A program made the translations under genes and the position numbers. This document shows positions 35,599-43,280 of a stretch of 62,055 bases of DNA, in pieces. The stretch covers positions 1 through 62,055 of the forward strand of contig LKMO01000003.1 of NCBI GenBank assembly GCA_001563905.1, written 5' to 3'. Each line of letters starts with the position of its first letter. The first letter of the stretch is position 1. Source of the stretch: Nanohaloarchaea archaeon B1-Br10_U2g19. GTDB taxonomy: Archaea > Nanohalarchaeota > Nanosalinia > Nanosalinales > Nanosalinaceae. The notes under the pieces are model-generated. The model saw nothing but the letters and a program-made list of their open reading frames with translations, did not search any database and was not told the origin of the DNA.

Positions 35599-35975
35599 AA
35601 ATTTTTGTTTACTCTTTGAGAAGTACATTTGTTGCATAGACCTAACATAGTTACTCTATCGCAGTTTTGGTTTGCACATTTTCTCCAAATCAAAGATGAA
35701 CTCCTCAGACGTATAAAGGGAAATTTAAATTATTTAAAACAGTCTTATATACTCGACAACCACTCTTCTATATGCTTGACACCACTATAGTTCTTTAAAA
35801 AAGCCTAAATATGTTTTAACAGTTTTTAAAGACCTGAAAAATAATATAGACTGTTTAAATCACTGATAGATGCTCGGAAATACGTCACAAACCTTTATAA
35901 ACCGTTTATTATGTCTAAAAAGCCGTCTAAAACTTACTACAGATTTAAAAGACTAGTTAATAACATTTCTTACAT
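35599..35975. other. AT-rich 377-base gap without a recognisable gene
   Basis: No open frame, tRNA or other RNA gene is recognised here. It holds many TATA-like runs (TTTAAATTATTTAAAA, TTTTTAAAG, CTTTATAAACC) and two CTAAATATG/TTATGTCTAAAA tracts. An unstructured RNA or several weak promoters cannot be excluded. Confidence 0.4.
35943..35950 (+). promoter_or_regulatory. TATA box for the gene at 35976
   Basis: ATTTAAAA is centred about 29 bases before the ATG. Confidence 0.5.
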
Positions 35976-36704
35976 ATGTCAGAGAAGGATTACAAAGATA
36001 TCCTGGATCAGAACGTTGACGAAGCTAAGAAATCTATTGAAGAGCTTGAAGATCCGAACTACAAGGAACTACTAGAAGCAGAGAAAGATGGAAGAAACAG
36101 AAAAACCATCAAAGAGTTCCTACAACCTAAAGTAGACAGTTCTAACCAAACAGAAGAAACTGAAGAAGACACAGAAACTTTCACAGAACAGTCTAACTCC
36201 TTCCTAGAAGGTTACAGCCGTAACCAGATTCTATCCGGAGGTCTTGTAGGAGGACTACTTCTAGGACTTATCCTAGGATTCGGTTTCACAATGACCGACT
36301 CTCCACAAGTAACACCTGACCAAGTAGAAGACTCTCTAATGAGTCTATTCGAAGCGACAGGTGAAGAAGATATGATAGAGATTACAGATGTCACAGAGAC
36401 AAACGGAATGTACTATGCATCAATGGAAGTAACAGCAGAAGTAGAGAACGAGACACAGACACAAGAAGAAAACTTCTATGTCTCACCTGACGGACAGCTT
36501 CTGTTCCCAGAAATTCAAGACATGATGATGCAGAACCCTATCAATATCGAAGAAACTATCCAGCAGATGGAACAGATGCCGGAAGAAGATATGATGGAAG
36601 AACCAGGTGACCAAGAACTAGAACTTGATGAAGAAGACATTCAAATGGAAGAACCTGAAGGAGAAGAACTAGAGCTAGAGGAAGAAGATCTGCAGCTTGA
36701 GTAA
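35976..36704 (+). CDS. Membrane-anchored acidic protein with C-terminal repeats
   Basis: 242 residues: an acidic helical N-terminus (1-80), one transmembrane helix with glycine-zipper spacing (GGLVGGLLLGLILGFGF, about 88-104), an extracellular domain (115-180, SMEVTAEVENETQ) and an extremely acidic tail with repeated ELELDEED/ELELEEED units. The domain orientation is inferred. No family recognised. A palindromic terminator-like repeat overlaps its end. Confidence 0.7.
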   Translation: MSEKDYKDILDQNVDEAKKSIEELEDPNYKELLEAEKDGRNRKTIKEFLQPKVDSSNQTEETEEDTETFTEQSNSFLEGYSRNQILSGGLVGGLLLGLILGFGFTMTDSPQVTPDQVEDSLMSLFEATGEEDMIEITDVTETNGMYYASMEVTAEVENETQTQEENFYVSPDGQLLFPEIQDMMMQNPINIEETIQQMEQMPEEDMMEEPGDQELELDEEDIQMEEPEGEELELEEEDLQLE

Positions 36705-36720
36705 ACAGGTTTAACCTGTT
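36704..36720 (+). terminator. Inverted repeat after the acidic membrane protein
   Basis: AACAGGTT and AACCTGTT are exact inverted copies around one T, followed 20-40 bases later by T7. It overlaps the stop codon at 36702-36704. Confidence 0.5.
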
Positions 36721-36822
36721 CAACGTTCAAAAAAATCCATATTCACTCTTTTTTTCTTTCTATCGCTAAATAAGAAGCAAACAACTTTATTCTCTGAACC
36801 CACAGTACCTTACTGTGATAAA

Positions 36823-37425
36823 ATGACAGAACAAGAACTAATCGAACTACCTTACAACCATGAAGATTTAGAGCCCGGAATCTCCGCACAAGTAGTTGAA
36901 TGGCATCACAAAACACACCACCAAAGCTACGTCAACGGCTGGAACACTGCTGAAGAAAAGCTTGAAAAACAGAGAGAAACTGGAGACTTCTCAAGTACAG
37001 GAAGCCTACTAAGATCTTTTACCCACAACTTCTGTGGAAACATTTTACACGATGTTTTCTGGAGCAATATGAGTCCTAACGGCGGCGGAGAACCAGAAGG
37101 CGCTTTACGTGAAAGAATAGAAGAGGAGTTCGGAAGCTACGAAAACTGGAAAAAAGAGTTTGAAGAGGCAGCAAAAGCGGCTGGAGGCTGGGCATTACTA
37201 GTCTACATACCTTACAGCAATGAACTTCACAACGTAGCTGTCGACAAACATGACCAAGGCGCTGTCTGGGGAGCACATCCTGTACTAGCTTTAGACGTCT
37301 GGGAACACTCTTACTACCACGACTACGGACCTAAAAGAGGAGGATTTATTGAAAGCTTCTTTGATCTAGTAGACTGGGAAGACGTACAGAACAGGTACGA
37401 AGACGTTGTTGGAAAGTTTGAATAA
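36823..37425 (+). CDS. sod: Superoxide dismutase (Fe/Mn)
   Basis: 200 residues. The four metal ligands are visible: His in VEWHHKTHH, His in GNILHDVFW, and Asp/His in ALDVWEHSYY; GGGEPEGAL and GGWALLVY are typical. Detoxifies superoxide in the cytoplasm. Metal choice cannot be told for certain from sequence. Confidence 0.96.
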   Translation: MTEQELIELPYNHEDLEPGISAQVVEWHHKTHHQSYVNGWNTAEEKLEKQRETGDFSSTGSLLRSFTHNFCGNILHDVFWSNMSPNGGGEPEGALRERIEEEFGSYENWKKEFEEAAKAAGGWALLVYIPYSNELHNVAVDKHDQGAVWGAHPVLALDVWEHSYYHDYGPKRGGFIESFFDLVDWEDVQNRYEDVVGKFE

Positions 37426-37434
37426 CTCTTCCAA
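37409..37434 (+). terminator. Hairpin over the superoxide dismutase stop codon
   Basis: TTGGAAAGTT pairs with AACTcTTCCAA (one bulged C), followed by T-rich tracts (TTCTTTCCTGTTTTTT). Confidence 0.55.
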
Positions 37435-37530
37435 AAACACTTCTTTCCTGTTTTTTCCTATCTTTTTCTCAGAACATAAGCTCTACTGCATATATCAATT
37501 TATTTATAGAAATCAAATTTCCGGCTGTAT

Positions 37531-37878
37531 ATGGCTTGGAACCAGTTAAACCCTTTCTTCACTAGAACATATACCTCAGAACAGGTCTTAGAAGAAAAAG
37601 AGGGAACAGAGTTCGAAAACCAGGAAGAACATAGAGAAGAGTTACAAAAATACTTACTGTTTCTGTCATCATCAAGAGTTGATAGAAATATAGAGATTCT
37701 GAAGAGATCAGGCGACAAAAAAGGTTCAGGAATAGCCCATGAAATAGACTATGATATAACCTCTAACCATGTAGGTGTCCTGAGAAACAAGTACATGCGC
37801 AAAGGTTTGCTAGATGAAGAAAAAATTATGACTCCATTAACGGAAGAGATACTAGATGTTTTCGAAGAATATAGATAG
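37531..37878 (+). CDS. Winged-helix-like protein, possibly 5' half of an interrupted gene
   Basis: 115 residues; residues ~50-105 (RVDRNIEILKRS ... ITSNHVGVLRNKYMRKGL) look like a winged helix. It ends at a TAG, and the same frame continues open through the next 99 codons (to 38175), which also resemble a winged helix. TATA-like TTTATTTA lies about 28 bases upstream. Either two adjacent genes or one gene with an in-frame amber codon. Confidence 0.6.
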   Translation: MAWNQLNPFFTRTYTSEQVLEEKEGTEFENQEEHREELQKYLLFLSSSRVDRNIEILKRSGDKKGSGIAHEIDYDITSNHVGVLRNKYMRKGLLDEEKIMTPLTEEILDVFEEYR

Positions 37879-38175
37879 GAATATAACGAGATAGAACATG
37901 AACATTCTTTTGGAAATCTTTTGGAAGCCTCCCGTCATGGAAGTGCTCTAGAAATCTACAACCTATATGATGAAAATGAAACCGTAACTGCTTCCGAGAT
38001 ACCGAAGAATGTAACACACCACAGAGTCACACTGTATCAAAACACTTTACCTAACCTGTCAAACGTTGATCTCGTAGAATGGTCGGGTTCAATGTCTTCA
38101 GAAGTCACAATGAAACAGCCTTATGGTTTTGTAGAAGAGTTTCTAGCAGAAATAGAGAGTGCTATAGAGAAATAA
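37879..38175 (+). pseudogene. In-frame continuation after TAG: winged-helix-like second half
   Basis: Frame-identical to the gene at 37531, directly after its TAG. The only in-frame start candidate is a TTG at 37921, with no Shine-Dalgarno sequence. Residues from LEASRHGSALEIYNLYDENETVTASEI read as a winged-helix domain. It may be the second domain of a two-wHTH protein lost to a nonsense change, or a separate TTG-initiated gene. Confidence 0.45.
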
Positions 38176-38363
38176 ACTGTTAATGAGATATCAAACATGT
38201 CTACAGCCTTCTTTACATATAGATGTCTTGTTGTACCAGGACAGGATACGAAATAAGCCATAACTGGTTGTATATTAGTCGAGATAGATATAGATCACTC
38301 AACAAATAAGACTGTTCGAATAAAAACAACTCGGCTTAGAAAGGTATTGGATCGATAATAAAG

Positions 38364-38438
38364 CGCGGAGCGCGGGATTTGAACCCGCGTCATCACCGTG
38401 ACAGGGTGATATGATGGGCCGGACTACACCAGCTCCGC
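38364..38438 (-). tRNA. tRNA-Asp (GTC)
   Basis: 75 bases. The acceptor GCGGAGC pairs with GCTCCGC, discriminator G; the anticodon stem is TCACC/GGTGA with loop CTGTCAC (anticodon GTC); the T arm is CGCGG-GTTCAAAT-CCGCG-type. No intron; CCA not encoded. Confidence 0.95.
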
Positions 38439-38545
38439 TGTATAGAGAGTGTTAACCGTTAAGACTTTTAAACACTATCTATGTCTAGATTTCTGAAATT
38501 AGACTGGAACGGTTTAAAGTTTAAGAAAGCTATCCTTTACCTGTA

Positions 38546-39736
38546 ATGTCTGAAAAATATTTGATTATAGGTGACGGTATTGCTGGAGCGACTGCGGCTA
38601 AAACTATTAGAGACAAGGATGAAGATGCAGATATTAAAGTCTTTACGGATGATTCAGAGCCACTTTACAACCGTATAATGCTTAAAACGTATATGAAAGG
38701 CCGTCTACCTAAACAGTATACTCGGATGCATGATAAGTCTTGGTATGAGAAAAGAAACATAGATCTACATCTAGATACTAAAGTAGAAAGTGTTGATACA
38801 GAATCTAAAGTTGTTGAAACATGTGAGGGATTTAGTTACAGATTTGATAAAGTATTAGTTGCTACTGGCGGAAGCCCACGTAAGCTTCCTGAGGATGAAG
38901 GCTTTGAAAACATTCATTACATGTGGACAATAGATGATGCGGAACGGATAAAGAACGATGCTGAAGAAGTTGATAAAGCCGTTGTTGTAGGAGGCGGTCT
39001 TTTAGGCATAGATCTAGCGGTTGCTTACGCGGAAAACGATGTTGAGACATACTATCTTATTAGAGGTGAGAACTGGTGGAGTCGTGGGCTCGATACAGAA
39101 GGTGCTTCTATAATACATGATAGGCTTGAAGAGAAAGGCTGTAATGTTTTAACCGAAACTAGTGTTTCGGAGCTTGAAGCTTCTGATGGAGAAGTAGAAA
39201 CGGTTTTGACTGATAGCGGAGACCGGATTGAGTGTGACTCTGTTGCTGTTGCTATAGGACAGACTCCTAACTCTGGTCTGGTGGATGTCACTAAGAACGA
39301 TAAAGAGATGGTTATAACCGATGAGTATCTTCAGACTTCTAACAGTTCTGTTTATGCTGCCGGTAATATGGTGGAGTATAGGCACCGGATCTTCGGTGAT
39401 AAGACCGTGAACGGTTCATGGGATCACTCTGAGAGAATGGGAGAGTGTGCCGCAGAGAACATGCTCGGGGAAAACAACGAGTTCGACTACATTAATACAT
39501 ACGGTGTAGGACATTTCGATGCACAGTTCTTAGCCATAGGAGACTGGACCGGTGAACCTGTGTCCAGAAAGTACAATGATAGTCATTACCGTAGACTTTT
39601 CTTCAATGAAGACAGAGTTGTCGGTGCTGTGCTTGTAGGTTTTACAAAAGGTCAAGAGAGGATTAAAGAGATGATTAGGACGCAGGAGAAGATTGAGGAT
39701 AAAGAGGAGTTGTTGGATAAGGAGTACTGGAAGTAA
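38546..39736 (+). CDS. FAD-dependent pyridine nucleotide-disulfide oxidoreductase
   Basis: 396 residues. N-terminal FAD Rossmann GDGIAGATAA, NAD site VVGGGLLGIDLA near 150-161, and VYAAGNMVEY near residue 270 replacing the usual AxGD. The layout follows NirB-N/rubredoxin-reductase-type enzymes; the electron acceptor is unknown. The gene is followed by a run of eight C (39740-39747). Confidence 0.85.
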   Translation: MSEKYLIIGDGIAGATAAKTIRDKDEDADIKVFTDDSEPLYNRIMLKTYMKGRLPKQYTRMHDKSWYEKRNIDLHLDTKVESVDTESKVVETCEGFSYRFDKVLVATGGSPRKLPEDEGFENIHYMWTIDDAERIKNDAEEVDKAVVVGGGLLGIDLAVAYAENDVETYYLIRGENWWSRGLDTEGASIIHDRLEEKGCNVLTETSVSELEASDGEVETVLTDSGDRIECDSVAVAIGQTPNSGLVDVTKNDKEMVITDEYLQTSNSSVYAAGNMVEYRHRIFGDKTVNGSWDHSERMGECAAENMLGENNEFDYINTYGVGHFDAQFLAIGDWTGEPVSRKYNDSHYRRLFFNEDRVVGAVLVGFTKGQERIKEMIRTQEKIEDKEELLDKEYWK

Positions 39737-39779
39737 AAACCCCCCCCTGCAATAGTTTTTCACTTACTGATCACAACAG

Positions 39780-39788
39780 TTTAAATTA
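39780..39788 (+). promoter_or_regulatory. TATA box of the phosphoesterase gene
   Basis: GTTTAAATTA-type element about 26-30 bases before the ATG at 39810. Confidence 0.45.
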
Positions 39789-39809
39789 GTTTGGCGTTAA
39801 AACCTAAAC

Positions 39810-40709
39810 ATGACTGAAAAAATCCTTGGAATCGGAGACCCGCATCTACGAGAATACTCAGATCTAGGTCCTGACTTCGAAAACAAGATAAGAAGAATAA
39901 CCGAACAAAAAGGTATAGATGCCATAATAACTGTAGGCGACATACTAGACAAGCTACCCGAAGACAGAACCGAATCAGATATAGAGGTAGGAAGAAAATT
40001 CTTCGAAGCACTAAACACAACAGAAATACCTGTTCTGACAGTTGGTGGCAATCACGACTACGACGCACATACAGAGATAGTCGAAGACTTCGAAAACGTA
40101 ATAGACCTAGACCACAATACAGCTACATACGATTTAAACGGGACAGAGTACTCTTTCATAGGTAGAGGTGCAACAAAGTTCGATCAAGGACCGGAAATAC
40201 CTTTAGACATACTCAACAAGTACTCTGAAGAAACCGAAGACTATACTGAAAATACTTGGGAAGAGCTTGAAGAAGACCTAGAACATATACAAGAAGATGT
40301 TTGGTACAGCGATCTAGAAGAATATTTCGAAGTTGAAAATGACGACCGTAAAGAGTTCAGAAACAGCATAGATTTTTTCCTAGAAGAGTACAATCAAACA
40401 GCAGACATGTTTGATCTTGCTACAGGCGATAAAACAGTTTATGTTAATCATTCACCGCCATTCAATACAGAAGTAGATATAAACCTATCCGGAAACAACA
40501 ACGGATCTTTGGTTGATAAAAGGATAATAAGAAACTACAAGCCAGACTTAGCAGTATCAGGCCACTTACACGACGGTGGAGAATTTTATTTAGAACAAGA
40601 TGATACTACAACTACTATAGCCAATCTGGGTAAAAGACATCTAGTAGAACTGGAGTCTTCTGAAGGACAAGCTGTAACCTACCGTCCACTAAACAGACCT
40701 GACATATAA
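39810..40709 (+). CDS. Calcineurin-like metallophosphoesterase
   Basis: 299 residues. All five motifs are present: GDPHLRE (D10, H12), TVGDILD, GGNHDYD, VNHSPP and SGHLHDGG. Two-metal phosphoesterase of unknown substrate; a helical insertion (about 145-185) lies before the fourth motif. Confidence 0.88.
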   Translation: MTEKILGIGDPHLREYSDLGPDFENKIRRITEQKGIDAIITVGDILDKLPEDRTESDIEVGRKFFEALNTTEIPVLTVGGNHDYDAHTEIVEDFENVIDLDHNTATYDLNGTEYSFIGRGATKFDQGPEIPLDILNKYSEETEDYTENTWEELEEDLEHIQEDVWYSDLEEYFEVENDDRKEFRNSIDFFLEEYNQTADMFDLATGDKTVYVNHSPPFNTEVDINLSGNNNGSLVDKRIIRNYKPDLAVSGHLHDGGEFYLEQDDTTTTIANLGKRHLVELESSEGQAVTYRPLNRPDI

Positions 40710-40734
40710 GCTGTTTGAATATAATTCGTTTGAA

Positions 40735-41190
40735 TTAACTCCAAGGCATCTCTGTATCGTCATAATACTGTGAAAGCTCCTCTTTTTTAAGAGATGATAA
40801 ACTGTTGTCTATAAATCTACGGAAGTAAGAGTCTTCCTCTAGTTCTTGAGAAAATCTACGAGGGTTAGAACGTCTATAGTCTTCTACCATAACGTCCGGA
40901 TCAACTAAGTTTACACGATCATACGGAAACGCAGAAGGCGTATAATCCGAATGTAGAAGGTATAACTCTTGATCGCCTTCAGGCAGGTCCCATCCTTCAT
41001 TACGTAGTAATTCATCTAAGCAGCCCTCATTTTTGCTTGGGACATCGAGGTATGCCATTAAACCTTCTTGTTGTCTTATATCTCTCTTAGCTGTAATATG
41101 TTCTACTGCAGATGCACCAGTAAATCTAAGTCTATCAAGATAATCTGGTGATATTCTTTCAATACTGGTTCCAACTACTTCGTAATCCAT
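40735..41190 (-). CDS. Hypothetical protein downstream of a nucleotidyltransferase
   Basis: 151 residues, unrecognised, acidic, no membrane segment. It lies 63 bases after the AbiEii-like gene on the same strand, with its own TATA-like GTTTTAAAG. It could be a partner protein; this is speculation from position. Confidence 0.55.
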   Translation of the reverse strand: MDYEVVGTSIERISPDYLDRLRFTGASAVEHITAKRDIRQQEGLMAYLDVPSKNEGCLDELLRNEGWDLPEGDQELYLLHSDYTPSAFPYDRVNLVDPDVMVEDYRRSNPRRFSQELEEDSYFRRFIDNSLSSLKKEELSQYYDDTEMPWS

Positions 41191-41253
41191 CTAACTATCG
41201 ACACCTTTTCTTTACGTAACAATCTTTAAAACTTGATAATGTACCGGAGTGAT

Positions 41254-42099
41254 CTAAAAATCTATGTAGTCTTCGGAAGGTGCGTAGTTCCCTGAAGCTT
41301 TTCTAAAAGGTATATCCTCCTCTATCTGGTCTAAGGCTTCTAAGTACTCGTCTCCCAGACCTTCTTCTTCACAAATTTCGTATAAATCTTTAGAGTCTAG
41401 ATCTGTTTCCTCTCTTCTGTTTCTCTGTTCTTGAACGTAGAGTAGGCTGGCCATATCGCCTTTATCTTTTTCTCTACCGCTATCAAAGTAGGTTGTTAAC
41501 TTGGATACAAACAAGTCCTCTAGCTTAGGTACTTCTATAGAAGTATCTGCGACAGCTAACTCTTCCGTGTTGTGATAGTCGAACTCTTCATCTTCTTGAG
41601 AATGAGGTCTCATTAAGTCAAGCTCTACTTGTTCTCCAGGCCTAGTTGAAAGTCTGACAGTGTATTTCTCTCCTTCATGGCGTGAGTTTCCGGTATGGGT
41701 GACTGTCCTTCCTTTTTCATTTCTAGGTCCGTATGTTTCTTCGATTATTCTTTCTATATCTCTATATCCGCCTTCTGTTCCTTCTGCAGCTATTCTTTTA
41801 TCTGAGTCTCCTGTTCCTCTCCACTGTTCAAATGCTTCTGGACCTTCTTCATCCAGTAAGTAGTTTAGAACTGCGCCACCACCTATTTCTAAAGGGCGTA
41901 GGTTTTGTTCTTTTAGAACTTCGTTTACGGCTAGCGATGCGGTATATATCTGGAACTGTTCTTCGACAGTTTCTTGGTTGCTGGAATCTGTTTCTTCTAG
42001 TATTTCTTTCCAAAAACTGTTGAGTCCTAGTTGTTCTGCTTGGTTTCTTAGCTGGTAACCTTGAACTTCGGCTCTTTGACGAGATTCCGATACCCTCAT
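41254..42099 (-). CDS. AbiEii-like nucleotidyltransferase
   Basis: 281 residues. EIGGGAVLNYLL and the following WRGTGDSDKRI give the GG...(R/T)xDxD nucleotidyltransferase pattern of AbiEii/AbiGii toxins; VELDLMRP may supply the third acidic residue, and VPKLEDLFVSKLTTYFDSGREKDKGDM matches the family region that ends the domain. In bacteria AbiEii inactivates tRNA or nucleotides in abortive infection. A long inverted repeat covers its TATA box. No classical AbiEi antitoxin is seen. Confidence 0.72.
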   Translation of the reverse strand: MRVSESRQRAEVQGYQLRNQAEQLGLNSFWKEILEETDSSNQETVEEQFQIYTASLAVNEVLKEQNLRPLEIGGGAVLNYLLDEEGPEAFEQWRGTGDSDKRIAAEGTEGGYRDIERIIEETYGPRNEKGRTVTHTGNSRHEGEKYTVRLSTRPGEQVELDLMRPHSQEDEEFDYHNTEELAVADTSIEVPKLEDLFVSKLTTYFDSGREKDKGDMASLLYVQEQRNRREETDLDSKDLYEICEEEGLGDEYLEALDQIEEDIPFRKASGNYAPSEDYIDF

Positions 42100-42126
42100 A
42101 TTGTTACTATGTGGTCGTAACTATAT

Positions 42127-42172
42127 AATAGTTTGGTTTTTGAAGGTATTTCCCGCATTATTCCAAACTATT
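42127..42172. promoter_or_regulatory. 10-bp inverted repeat over the nucleotidyltransferase promoter
   Basis: AATAGTTTGG (42127-42136) and CCAAACTATT (42163-42172) are exact inverted copies separated by 26 bases. The proximal arm overlaps a minus-strand TATA element (TATTATATAG, 42122-42131) about 26 bases before the gene start. Likely operator. Confidence 0.6.
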
Positions 42173-42241
42173 CTACAAGCTCCTATAAAAAACTAGGTCT
42201 TCTAAAGTCCTCCGTTATTCTAAAAATGATGAAAGACAAAC

Positions 42242-43249
42242 TTAATCTTCCATATCCAACTCATCCAGAACTTGGAGCGCTCTCGGCGATACAAAAGCCA
42301 TATCTCTCCAGTCTTTTGTCATCCTCGGACACGCACAGTTAACATAGATATCGATACCATAACCCTTGTAGTCCGATTCAAAGATACGGTCTTCCACAAA
42401 GATATATACCTCTTTATCATACTTCTCCAGCTTCTCTTTCGCTATCTCTACAGCCCTCATATAGTTCTGGCCTTTTTTACTTGAGGTTACGATACCCCAT
42501 TTCTTCTTGTCTTTATGTTTGATAACTCGGGCATGTTCTGCTCTCATCTCATCGTCTAGAGAGTTTGCTGGCTCTATCCAGATATGTTCTTGGTAAGGAT
42601 CTACTACATACACTTTTTTACCTGCTTCAGATACTTGTGAGGGATGGAAATGTCCTGAACCTAGGAATACGAAGGCATCTACTTTATGAGATATATTGTG
42701 TGCTGCTCCGGCGTCACATCCTAGTACTTGTCCGGCCTCAGAAGTTCGTAGTCCTGTTGTTCCTTCAACAACATCATATCCTTTACTTTCTAGGAACTCA
42801 CGTGCTTCTTCAGCTCTGTCCATATACTGTGTGACGCCTACAAGCCCAAGAGTTTCATCTTCATCTATCTCGTTGTAATGTTCTTCTAGAACCGTCATTA
42901 TCTCTCTATCTTCTCTGTAAGGAAGGTAGTAGACATCATAGTCTTTCATATCGGCTTTCTCAGGATGTAAGAATCTCGTATGCCCGATATGGATTAATGC
43001 GTCAGCACCCATCCTCTCTACTTTTTCATCTGCTATACCACAGGCTCCAAAGGTTGATGCTCCTACAATAACTGTTTCAAAACCTTTCTCTCTAAGCTTG
43101 TCTGCATACTCTATAACTTTAGGCTTGATTCCGTCAGGTCCTTGCAGACCTATACAGTCGTAGTCTTTGTCTTCAAGCTCTTCTACTACTTCTTCAAAGC
43201 TTTCGTAGTTCCATTTACTTCTCTCGTCTTGTGTTTCGGACTGAGTCAT
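42242..43249 (-). CDS. dph2: 2-(3-amino-3-carboxypropyl)histidine synthase, diphthamide step 1
   Basis: 335 residues. This radical SAM-type [4Fe-4S] enzyme starts diphthamide synthesis on elongation factor 2. The three cluster cysteines are at C70 (TFGACG), C178 (VLGCDAG) and in VNCACPR near residue 305. Archaeal homodimeric form. Same strand as the PEP-synthase-like gene upstream, 31 bases apart. Confidence 0.95.
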   Translation of the reverse strand: MTQSETQDERSKWNYESFEEVVEELEDKDYDCIGLQGPDGIKPKVIEYADKLREKGFETVIVGASTFGACGIADEKVERMGADALIHIGHTRFLHPEKADMKDYDVYYLPYREDREIMTVLEEHYNEIDEDETLGLVGVTQYMDRAEEAREFLESKGYDVVEGTTGLRTSEAGQVLGCDAGAAHNISHKVDAFVFLGSGHFHPSQVSEAGKKVYVVDPYQEHIWIEPANSLDDEMRAEHARVIKHKDKKKWGIVTSSKKGQNYMRAVEIAKEKLEKYDKEVYIFVEDRIFESDYKGYGIDIYVNCACPRMTKDWRDMAFVSPRALQVLDELDMED

Positions 43250-43280
43250 AAAGTTTAGATTGAAGCTTAAGCTTTTTTAG

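Noticed and set aside
39740-39747. Run of eight C after the FAD oxidoreductase gene, as a phase-variation tract
   Set aside because: It lies after the stop codon (39734-39736) and before the next promoter, so slippage would not change any reading frame.
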